Part shown: one piece after another, positions 34,122 through 45,100 of the stretch
How positions within the stretch are numbered: position 1 is the first letter of the stretch
How the letters are laid out: each line of letters begins with the position of its first letter
Source: Theristus sp. LFF4_11
Taxonomy: Eukaryota > Nematoda > Chromadorea > Monhysterida > Xyalidae
Assembly: GCA_030248135.1 (NCBI GenBank)
Contig: JASANC010001461.1
Span: 124,001-188,000, forward strand
Direction: 5' to 3'
Length of the DNA: 64,000 nucleotides
Program-made: the position numbers and the translations under genes
Notes under the pieces: generated by a model
Databases searched by the model: none
What the model was told of the DNA's origin: nothing
The model's input: the letters and a program-made list of their open reading frames with translations, nothing else

Positions 34122-37100
34122 ATGATGTTCGCCACACCGACCAATCAGCAATCCGGTGGTATGAGCGGCAAAACGCCGGCCATGTTCAGTGTCGACGACA
34201 TTCTCGGGCGAAAACACGCCGGGGCAACGCACATGGCGATGGACCAGCTCTGTTCGCCCGATGGTTTGTGATTTCATCATTTGGTTTGTTCTTTTTTGTT
34301 TTGTGTCAAATTCACGACTCACGCCACGGGTATTCTGATTAATCGAATTTCGAACGTCAAGTGCAAGCGATTTTATTGCAGACATGAGCGAGCCGTCAGT
34401 CAAGCGACTCTGCGTGCAGGTGCCCTCATCGGAGACGTCGCCAGACATCAACTCCGACCGGAAACAGCTTGGTCAGTTGACTAACTTGTGCCAGGGAGGT
34501 TTTGGGTTCAAAACTCGATGAAAACTGGCAACACAGCGCAGCCTTAGGGTTAGGGTTGCTAAAAAAACAAAAAATTGATTGCGTCTCAAATTGTTTCGCG
34601 TGGAGAGGCCGCCACCCCCACAGCGTTCTTCTGATGTTGGCGGCGAGGGGGCAATGTGATTTGTGTGGTTTCAGACTCGCCCGACAGCGACGACAAGCCG
34701 CGCAAGGTGCGGCGCTCACGAACGACGTTCACGACGTACCAGTTGCATCAGCTGGAGCGAGCGTTCGAGAAGACGCAGTACCCGGACGTGTTCACGCGCG
34801 AGGAGCTGGCCATGCGACTCGATCTCAGTGAAGCGCGCGTGCAGGTAAACTCGCACTTTCACTGAGGTTTATTTGAGTTTTCACTCTTGATTGTTGGTTT
34901 TGCTGTGTTTTTGCACTTGTGAGGTGCTGATTTGTTTGTTCAGCATCTCTCTGTTGTTCAGTGGTCGGCTGCGTTAACCATAGCAATTTGCTCGCAGGCT
35001 GAACAAGAAGCACATGATAGCAAATGAACCTTCAAATACTTGCATCGTTTTCGCTTCAGTGTGTTTTGTAGTTCATAAAATCCAGTTGTTCAACCGGTCT
35101 TATCAAATGTGATTGATAGACTCGAATTAGTCTCTGCTTAGTGGCGTTAATTAATTTGATCAATCAAGAAGCAACTCACTTAAATTAAGTAATTAACGAA
35201 TGTGTGTCATCATGCAACAACGCTGCGCCGTTGTTTAATCGTCTTATCGGCTTTGTGGAACAGTAAAGGGGCTTCGTAGTTTTAAAATCAGGCAATATCA
35301 AGTAGAGCTTTTTAGATTGAATTCTTTGAGGTCGTCTGACGATGATAAATCTGTAACATACCGATATAACAGCTAATCAAGTGGTTTTAAAGGTCATTGA
35401 TTTTAATAAGAATTGTTTTGAAGCCTGTTGCATTGCCTCCCTCCCACACTCGCCCTGTGAGTTGTCACCGTGTGTGTGTGTGTGTGTTTGTGTGTTTTCG
35501 GCGATGTGTTTTGGTTTCAGGATTTCAGTTTTGGTGTGCTACCGTATACGGATAATTTAGCAATGCTCAGAAGACAAAAAAAATTGGCTTAAATGAAACT
35601 AGCAATAAATCGTTGTTAAGTAAACAGCATTGGTATTGTCGGTTGTGTTTTTGGTGGTAGAGGCACGGCAAAATGTGATATTTCGCTGCTGAATTATTGG
35701 CGAATCGTTCGTAATTGGCACATTGACGGAGGACGGAGGCCAAGGAAAAAACGAGCGCTCCATTAAGGAAGAGGCAATAAATGAATGGAATTGCTCGATT
35801 AGACATTTCAAGGCGGTCGGAAATTGAAAAGCCACGTCCGGATTAACGAGAGCGAACTTGAATTGCGAAAGATAGATGGTGCCCATGGACAGTGCGTTGT
35901 GTTGTTAGCATTGCTTCCTGCGTTAACAAAACCGATTTATTTCCAACTAGCACCATAATTTAAGTATAATAGTTGACAGATCAACCCATAAAAGCAATAT
36001 CATAAGAATGTGCATGTCTTGCGTGCGGTAATATAGATTTTAATTGATTTCATTTCGCCAGCGATACATGCAGTTTTATTCTAAAGGGTGCTTGTTATGA
36101 GAGTTGCTGGCAAGAATACACACACCGGAGAAAGATGGATTGGTTGGTTGCAGTGCTCAACTAGATTTCCGTCTGCTGCCATGCCATTCGTGACACCGGT
36201 AACTATATTTGATGACAGATATTGTGAAATAATGAGCGCTCTCCCTGTGTATAGTCGTCTTTGCAAAGCGCTGCTGTAATTGAGGCAATTTTCGTCTGTT
36301 ATTGCGCAGTGAATTATGCGTTTTCTCAGATCGTGATATGCTTGATTGATACAGCGATTCCGCAGCGGCACTAGCAAGCAGCCCTGTGTTTAGCTTCCGT
36401 GGCCAACGTGTACCATTAGCTGCCTAATCTTTGCCTGCCTGCCTTGCCCTGTATAATATCAAGATAAATTGGCGCATTTCCGTTGCGTTGGCCGATTTTT
36501 AAACAGATCAAGCGAGGTGCGCAATTTTCAATATTAGCTCCCATTTTGCTTCTGGTAACCTGGGCGGGCGGAATGAGAAAATTGCAAATGGCCTCTCCCT
36601 TTTTCCGTGAAATGAAAATAAAATGATCGATTTTAGATCGTAATCATATTATTAGATACGGCTGCGCACATTATTTGCAGGACACACAGTGGTTGTCGCT
36701 GCTAAATGCTTTTCGGCATTGTGTGTGTGTGCTGATAAAAATTGTTCGGCCGCCGAGAGGCTGAAATAATATTTCAAACTGAACATACAAATTACGCCGA
36801 TCTGCTTTTGAAAATTGTGTTTTCAAAAGTGTAATTATTTTGTAATGCGCACAGTAATTCTCTTTCAAACGCCCCAATCACAGCGTGATCAATCGGTTCA
36901 TTTGCTTTGCATTATTAGAAGCCGACTGACGAAATGATTATTACTGTTACTGTGTGTGTGTGTGCTGTCGATTTAGCCATTTATCTCAAAACTAAACTGA
37001 AAACTAAACTGGTCGTTGTGGTATTGACATGTGCAGGTTGGCCGATTGTGTTGCTATGTTTGAAATGTGAAACAAGACTACGGTAGCAATGGTTGGTTGG

Positions 37101-38197
37101 GTCGGGTGTGTGTGTGCGCGACAGATATGGGACATGCAATAATGATGAACAGGCTCTGTGGTATGTTACGTGGTGGTGATGGTGACGGTGACGTGATTTT
37201 GCAAAGGAATACACGAGTACAAAGTGTTGCATTACGAAATGCGCAACAGCTAATTACTCGTCGCAAGCCAACCGTTTTTGGCGCATTGCAGGTCTGGTTC
37301 CAAAATCGTCGCGCAAAGTGGCGCAAACGCGAGAAGGCGCTCGGCCACGACCCGTCGGCTGCGGTGGCTGCGGCGCACGCGATGTTCGGCACTGCGGACC
37401 CGTCGTTGCTGATGGCAGCGGCCGCGTCCACCAACCATCACCACCAACAACAACAGCAGCACCGCGCGTCCATCGACCTGGCCGGCAACACCGCCAACAC
37501 GGCCACTCCATCGGACGTCGCTGCAAACATGAGCGCTCTCTGGGCGGCCAACCCGTTGCTCTATCTGAACCAGGCGGCCATGCTGAACGCCTGGTCGAAG
37601 GGACTCACGTGTGTGAGTGCGTGCGCGCCGACCAGCACCACAGCCCCCACCACCACCACCAACAATGCGTCGGCGCTGCTGAAGAACGTCGCAGCAGCAG
37701 CGGCTGCCGCTGGCCTGCTTGTGCCAACAAGCACGAGCTCGTCAACCAGTGCTGCCACAGCGGACGCTCCGCAGGACGACGCCAGTCGCACTCGGCCGCA
37801 GTCTGCTGCCAGCGAGCACAACAACAACCGCAGCGACACCGCCAGTCCCGTTCGCAACAGTCAACTCAGCACGGACGCATTGCGGCTGCGTGCGCGCGAG
37901 CACGAACATGCGGCGCTGCTCGCGCACATCGGCGTCGGCGGCGCACTGATGATGCAGCAGCGGCCGTCGCAGTTCAACGGTGGCTTCGTCTCGTTGCCGC
38001 TGATGTTTGCCGCCAACGGCGCCACGGCCACCGGTGACTTCGCTGCAAACGTTCTAGCGCAACCGCCCGTTGCCCCGTTTGCATTGCTGCCACCTGTCAC
38101 ATGCTCGTCGTCAGCTGACAACACTGACAATGCACCGCAAGACGATGCCGAGCACGCACACACTCGCCATTCGTCGCCTGCTAGTGGCCGCGAGTGA
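34122..38197 (+). CDS. hbn: Paired-like homeodomain transcription factor, homeobrain/Arx type
   Basis: Exons 34122-34263, 34382-34471, 34675-34844 and 37292-38197 join in phase to give 435 residues. Near the N-terminus [11 protein letters not shown] (residues about 23-33) resembles an eh1-type or octapeptide repressor motif. The homeodomain begins [20 protein letters not shown] and ends [15 protein letters not shown] (residues about 90-149). Gln at homeodomain position 50 and the exact wording match homeobrain, with aristaless/Arx next closest. The third intron (2.45 kb) splits the homeobox between positions 46 and 47, the ancestral PRD-class intron. The long last exon encodes His/Gln, Ala and Ser/Thr runs and ends with an OAR-like block, [16 protein letters not shown]. 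The protein should bind TAAT-type sites in the nucleus; in flies homeobrain acts in the anterior brain. AATAAA lies 24 bases after the stop. Confidence 0.93.
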
Positions 38198-38220
38198 GTG
38201 GGCTGTGCTTTTCTGTTGGT

Positions 38221-38226
38221 AATAAA
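38221..38226 (+). terminator. Polyadenylation signal of the homeobox gene
   Basis: AATAAA lies 24 bases downstream of the TGA at 38195-38197. The short distance implies a very short 3' UTR unless a distal site is also used. Confidence 0.55.
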
Positions 38227-38689
38227 ACTGTTCGTGATAATGTGATCTCGCGTTATTTTCGGTAGATTTTGTGCGATTTTCTTTTTTGCTTGTTCGAACG
38301 TATCGATTGCATCAATAGTTTCTTCTGGTTGATTTTAACCAATCGACTCTGTTTGGCGCTGTGCTTATGATGTTAGTTTGCATGATCTTACCTGGGAAGA
38401 TACAATTTTTCGAAGAATGTTTTGCATTCTTTTCATGCTTTGTTGCATTCCGCGATTGATGGCGGTTGTTTTTGAATTGTATCGATGATAGTTTTTATGA
38501 TAGCTATTGGTGTCCGTGTGTTCAACATTGTGATCTGAGTTTTTCTTTTGTCCTTTTTTCACTCGATACCTTTGTTTTGCTGTTTGTCTTTTATATTGTC
38601 TTCAATATGACTTACATTGTTCGTTCTGCTCGTTGAATTACTCTTGTTCTAATATTTCTCACCACAGCACCAATGAATTTCTATTATCA

Positions 38690-39123
38690 TACCGTATTAC
38701 CCCCAATAAACCCCCATGGGGGATTAATACGTCAGCGACTTTTAGGGGTGGGGGTTTATTGGTGGGGGGGGGATTATTGGTGGGGGGGGGGATAATTAAA
38801 AAAAAAATTCTAGGGGTGGGGTTTTGTTGAAAAATGGCAAAAATACCTTGCATGGCAGGCAAGAAAGTTGCAGAAACTTCTACTTTTCACAGAGATTTCC
38901 TTTTGTAACAGCCTTTTGTAATGAAATTACCATTAACTCATCCATTTGGGGCCTTGGGTGGCAATTTCACATGTTGTTAGCTGATTGGGGGGGGGTTTAA
39001 GGTCATAACCCCGGGGGGGGGTTGGGGGGGGGGGATTATTTGGAAACTGGTCGGGGGGGTGGGGGTTTATTGGTGGGGGGGGGATTAATGGTGGGGGGGG
39101 GGTTTAATGGGGGTAATACGGTA
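38690..39123. mobile_element. Tc1/mariner-like MITE with poly-G stem
   Basis: The terminal repeats CCGTATTACCCCC / GGGGGTAATACGG are flanked by TA on both sides, the Tc1/mariner target duplication. Internally the phrase TTATTGGTGGGGGGGGG is repeated about five times around a 130-bp unique centre. It is 434 bp long and non-coding. Confidence 0.8.
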
Positions 39124-41446
39124 TTTATAGATACAGTTGTTGCGTCGACCGAGCTCATATCTGTTCATCCTACTTCATGAAACTTGCAAATGTGTTTCTC
39201 CGTTGCACCATAATACAATTTGCCAACCAACACTTTTTCTGACGAATTTCTCAGACATTCTCAAGAGAAATGGAATTTTGATTCAGTTTTCTTTCACACA
39301 AAGTTAAAAAAACGTAATTATCAGTGCAATGCTAGTCTCACCCAGCAAGAAGTCATGTTTGGACCTCTCCAACAATAGCAAATTCAACAATCCCACAAAT
39401 TACAATTTTGTGCTCACACCGTTTTCAATGAGCTCCACAACTGGCAGTCAGTCTGTCAAACATCTGCAGCAAACTGTCCGCCCACAGGCACATCACATGA
39501 GCAAGTCCTGTGATTTTGATGCCACTCAAGTGTCCGTCTCATTTGCGTGTGGTCAAAGCAAATTAATTTATTCAATTACCCACCAACTGGGTTCTATACA
39601 CTCAGTCCAGTCGCTTACATTACGACATTTATTGGGCGTTAATTGAAAAATGGAACAAGAATACAGATAGATGCTGCGAGCAAAAGCTAAACGCAGCATG
39701 GCCACTCATCGTTGATATAACTGCCTAAAGTCAATTAGTCAGCAACGGTTTTTCTCAGTGCGTTGGTTTGCTCGCTAATTTGCTGGTCACACTCACACCG
39801 TCTTCGCCGTGAAGAATGCGTAATCACATCAGGAAATCATTGAATTACGCCAAGTAGGACAGAAAACCACAAGCGCAAATAGTGCACCATTCATCAGGGC
39901 TTCGAAATTTTCCGGATCTTTTCGATGAGGATCGATACGATTTTCAGAAAGCGCTTGATTACTGAAATGGAAAGGAAATTGCGTTGGCCATTTGACACCG
40001 ACCGAGTGAAGTACGTTGTTCAGTTTGACTGTGGTGTGGCAAAACTGATAATTATTATTCGCGTTATTAAACATTTTATTTGTGATTAATGAATACATTG
40101 TGAAATTGGGTTTCTGGAAAAAACTTCCCGCTGTGTTCATTAGGGGGGACAAGTGTGGCAGGTACAGCACGGTGAGTGAGCCACCTAACTCGCCCCGGCT
40201 ACGGTCAATTTGTGGCGAAAAACCGATTAGCGTTATTCATGTACAATGTCGTTTCCTGTTTAGCTCTATCATTTCATTGCTGTCATTTATTGTCGATTTA
40301 TATTGTTCAACCGCGATGAATTAATACAGACCGCGAAAAGGCAATCACCCATTTAGAGCGCTGCCGCGGGCTTAATAAAGCAGTTTATGCTTTCTTTTCG
40401 TCGTATTCCATCAACGGCACGACACACTGCAATTAGCAGCGTTAATAACCAGCAATAAATTATCATCAAACAACACGCAAATTGCCATTACACAGATTAG
40501 AGCTATATTGCTGGACGCTTTTATGTGCCGGTTTTTAGATTTTCGGTTAATAATACGCTCTAATCCGAACGATGATAATGAACGTGAAAACAACCGAGGC
40601 AAGTGTCTCTAATTCGTCAAACGTTGTTAACGAGAGCAATCTTGAGTTTCATTAGGTAGATGTTGTTACAGTAACTAATGATTTCATGCACAACCAACAC
40701 CCTAATTGAGATGAAAGGTGGCCAACCGCCGAAGCCAACCAAAGAAACAAAAACTCATAAAAAAGCACAGCAGTCATTGTCACTGAAAACAATTAAAACC
40801 AGTGGAAGTTTCCTTTCTTGGCGTCCTATCGTCTTGATCTGCCATTTGTTTTCACAATCAGTGCATGCAGATCGGTGCGTTAAGTGCACTTATGCGACGC
40901 TGTTTTGTCTGCCGTGTCCCCACCCTGCCGGTGGGAAGAAACGATTCGGTTATGCAAACAGAAAGCCGCCCTCAGAACAAGATCCGGTTGCCTAATCGAA
41001 CTATATACAATGGCCACCTTTCACACCCCATTAAGCGATCGTAGTTTAGCGCGTTTTTATTTATAGCGCCAGACTGATACCATCTCACAATTACTCGGCA
41101 AACAGTGCAACTGGTGAACTATGGACTCATTGTTTGGTGAAAGTCAAAATTGTATGGCTTTTCGGAATGAATAAAGACACGTGTACGCTTTTATTTGCTC
41201 AAAAAGAACATTGGTGCATGTGCAAAAGGGATTGACTTTTTGGTGCAAATTGCGCAACCAGCAATGGATTCATTTTCATGTTTTTTCGCGGTTTTTTGTT
41301 TTGAAATACAACACGTCAAAACAACGTAATTACATGTAGAAAACACAACTTGCTGTCAAAGACCTGAGGACGGCGTTCGTGCATGTAGAATCGGGTTTCA
41401 AACGTAAAGCGTTAACTGGGTGCAACCAAAGCAGCAACAATGTATT

Positions 41447-41672
41447 GTGGATTTATTCAAACGTGTCCGGACTAAAACGACGTCATTTGCTTTAAAAACG
41501 CCCGTTGGTTAAAGTACAGGCACTAAAATGTCAGTTTTGTGTGACTGATTCGACATTCACCATTTGTTTACGGGAAGAAATCGGCTAATCGGAAAGTCTG
41601 GTTTGCAGTGAACGGCAAGCGCATGTTTGGCGGCACAAGACGTCATTTCAGTGGGACACGTTTAAAAAATAG
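41447..41672 (+). repeat. Dispersed repeat F, copy 2
   Basis: It starts GTGGATTTATTCAAACGTGT and ends near AGTGGGACACGTTTAAAAAA. It is the inverted counterpart of 27475-27701, with scattered substitutions and a few single-base indels. Confidence 0.75.
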
Positions 41673-42116
41673 GTCATACGTGTCTCATAGATTTTCAGAT
41701 GATGAGACACGAACATTTTGAAAGAATCAAACTGTCAACCGAGATGTGACTGCGTTTAGCGAATCCTCTGCAGCTTATCACTGCTTGAAGACTCAATCCG
41801 TTTCGACACAAAAGTAAACTCACGAAAGAAAAGTTTGCGCATCATTCAGATCAGAACTCAGTTCAGATAGAAGTAAGATACGATGACCTGCAGTACCACG
41901 GTAAAAACTAACCTAAAACGCATATCCATCACTTCAATTAGTTTTTCACACATCCTCAAACATATTCCATTCAAATTACTGGTCTTTTTGTCATCACCAC
42001 TGCCTCACCACACTGATTGAAATCAAGTACGGTGCAACCAATTTATATGTTCCAAAGTTTACGTGCAATAGTTTTGTGAATCTGAGGTGCACGAGTATCT
42101 TTACGTTTTCAGAAAC

Positions 42117-45100
42117 ATGTCGCAACCAACAGATGCACAATCATGCGGTATCAGAAATCCAACTAAGGATGACGAAAAATTAAACTTGGTGAATAAACGA
42201 CAAAAACCAACCACGATTATCACAAATCGTTCTGATCAAAAATACTGTTACCTTGGCGGTCATCCCCATTGAAACAGAAAACTCAACAGACAAATCAACA
42301 GGGCTGTTTACCGACGGACTATTGATATTTCACACTGTTGAGTTTTTTGCTTGAGTGCCGATTGCAACATGATTTTTTCTCACAGATAAACGAAAAAAAT
42401 GAGACGTTGGAAACAGCAACAGCGGGTACGAGTGCAGACACAGCGAACGAGTCAGCGAGCTCACCATCAGCGAGCACGATGACGCTGCTGCAAACGGCGG
42501 ATCGCTCCAACACGGATGAAACGCTCTCAAAGGGCGACGACTCTTCGGTGCAGGATCCGGACATAAGCGAGGTTGAACAGGAAGATACGAGGCAAACCGT
42601 GCAATCACCGTTGATGACCAGCAAAGAGCGCCAAATCGAGTTGTTGGACGAGTCACGAGCGTCGTCGTTGGCCGGTGCCATCAGCGCCACTTGGGTGCAA
42701 CTCGTGAGAATGACAAAACGCGCCATGGCTAGACGGGTGCGCTGGAGAACGCTCGGACTTTGACCTGACCACCTTAACACTGTTTTCTTTTCGATGTGCC
42801 GCACTTCTTTTGCATAAAACGCGCGTGTTTTTACTGATTTATTTGAAAAAAGTTGATCTACCCAGTTCAATAAATCCACAATGCAGGCTCGTGCCGAACA
42901 ACACGTGAAAGACCTGCGCAACGAATTACGCACCCGAAATCTACAAATACAACAACTGCAACAACGACAACGACAACACGGAGCGACGATTGAACGAACG
43001 GTAGAAGCAAGTTTGCGAATGAGTCTTTGAAAACACCTTCATTTTTTTCTTAAGTTTTCACTTCCATTCAGCTTTCATCTAACGTTGCACATGTGAACGC
43101 AACCGGGGCCAGTAGTAGCGCCAGCGCCGAGCTTTCAACGGACTTCGGTGGACAAACAAAACGACTGTACGAAGACATGAACCGCATGCATGCGTCCATA
43201 CAACAGCTGACATCAGTAATAGCGGCTTGAAAAAGGATTACAATCTGAACGCACTTTTTGGATGCAAGTCCCTTTATTGCCCACAGATGCTCCGGCAATC
43301 AACCACGGAAATTTGTGAAGCCCAGAAGAAATGGCAGCAAACACAGCAACAGCAACAGCAACCATCTGTTGCTGCAGCTAATGTCAGCAGCACCGAGATT
43401 GAGTCGAGCTGTATGGAGCATGTTGACGACGGCATGGAGGCACTGCTTGATCTGCTTGACACGCTCGCCGTTGCCATTCATGGACCGGTACGTTGGCGCG
43501 CAGTTTTGCCGACTGTCTTAGAGCATTCTCGCGTTCAACTTTTTTTCATAAATTTAGTTTCACAGATGAACATGTATTATCTTTTCGTACAAAAACAGCG
43601 GAGCAATGTTGAATGGATCTGCGGAAAAGCCGCACAGCGTAAAACTGAACGTCGCGCTGTGTTTCGCGCGCGAACGTTGTCCGAATGTGAATAAAATAAT
43701 TTTATGGCGTGAAAAAAATCTGATTGGTTTAGTTTTTCATTTCTGAACGAATACTGCCGTCAGATTTCGTACAGATTTGCTCATTTAAAATTACCGCGCA
43801 GCCTTGAAACATTTTCCTATCCGCGCGTGTACATTCATGTTAAGAAACGTTCAATAAGAAAGATAAAACTATACAAAAACTACTCATGTTGTGCTTGACT
43901 TTCAGTACCTCCCGACGACTCGAAACATTCAATACAATGAGCTGATCACTGAGATGAAACTGCTGTGATGCGACTTTAAAATTTCAATGTTCACAAAAAT
44001 TATACCGATTGTCGATACTGCTTGAGACAAACTTGTTATTTTGTTGGTTGCTTTGTCGTCGTCGCGCTCTTGCGCTCGTACTATAAAAAAGGACTGCTGG
44101 AAGTTGGTGTTGGACCATTCCGCGCCATTTCAAGACGACAAATCGGCAACCCAAAAGTGGACAAGCAGTTTTGTTGCAATCAACAATCGCCGCGGAGGTT
44201 TTGATTATTAATTTGTGTTATTTTATTGCTGTCAATCATACGAACGAATTCGGAAAATCAATTTCAAAAGCCTGAATTCAAATATCTGAGCGTTGTTTTC
44301 GTCGGCCTTTGACCCCAAGTCGTCAGAAAATTTCTGCTAAAAACAAAGCTCACACGAAATTCCAGGCAAAAAAGCATTTATTAAACAGGAATGGATTTAT
44401 TTTGCTTGTCTGGTCACGTACCCCCCTCCCCATAAACCGATTAGCATCCGGTGGCGGTGCACGGCGTGCACCCCCCTAGCAGGCGACCGGGGGAGGTCCC
44501 ACTTACCCCCTACCCCCCAAAAAAATTTGGCAGCCCCACGTGTAGGTCAGGTAGATACCCCCTACCTAAAAATGTCTGTCATCTTCGTTACGGTACTGCG
44601 CCCCGCCCCACCCACCTGGAAAAACACCCCCCAAATTTCGGGTTACCCCCCCCAATTGAAAGAAGATACCATGCAACGTGAACAGCTGGATAAAGTTGTC
44701 CTTGCGAAAAGAATGCCTTTTCCCAATGCCAAACGAAATTGCCAAAAAATCGGGCTCAAGCTCGACCTAGGATTCGAAAAAAAGTGAAAATCCCAATTTT
44801 TTTAAATTTTATTTTTTTAATTTTTTTTTAAATTTTAATTTCAAGATTTCAAGATTTCAAGATTTTATTTAACGCGCAGCTCCTTCAACAAAAACACAAT
44901 GATAAAGAATTAACATGACAATTGACAAAATTATCAAAAAAATGAATGAAACAAACAACTATCATATCACTGTTTTGTATCGGGTGCCGGATGTGGGCAA
45001 GAATTGCCCATGTCTTTATCCTAAAACAAGCGGAAGTTGAAAAACATTTTGAGGGCACAAACTCTATCAAAAAAAACTCAATTCACAGTTCACACACAAA

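Larger units (their letters stand above)
38227..42116. other. Gene-poor region downstream of the homeobox gene
   Basis: Apart from the MITE at 38690 and repeat F at 41447, I see no gene. Open frames of 105-113 codons have no domains. The region may include distal regulatory sequence of the homeobox gene and the promoter of the gene at 42117. Confidence 0.4.

Noticed and set aside
37318..38037. 239-codon alternative frame in the homeobox last exon
   Set aside because: It is a shadow of the Ala/Ser/Gln-rich real frame, which is continuous with the homeodomain.
42319..42933. 204-codon minus-strand open frame
   Set aside because: It is antisense to the acidic exon 2 of the coiled-coil gene, whose splice sites and phases fit the plus strand.
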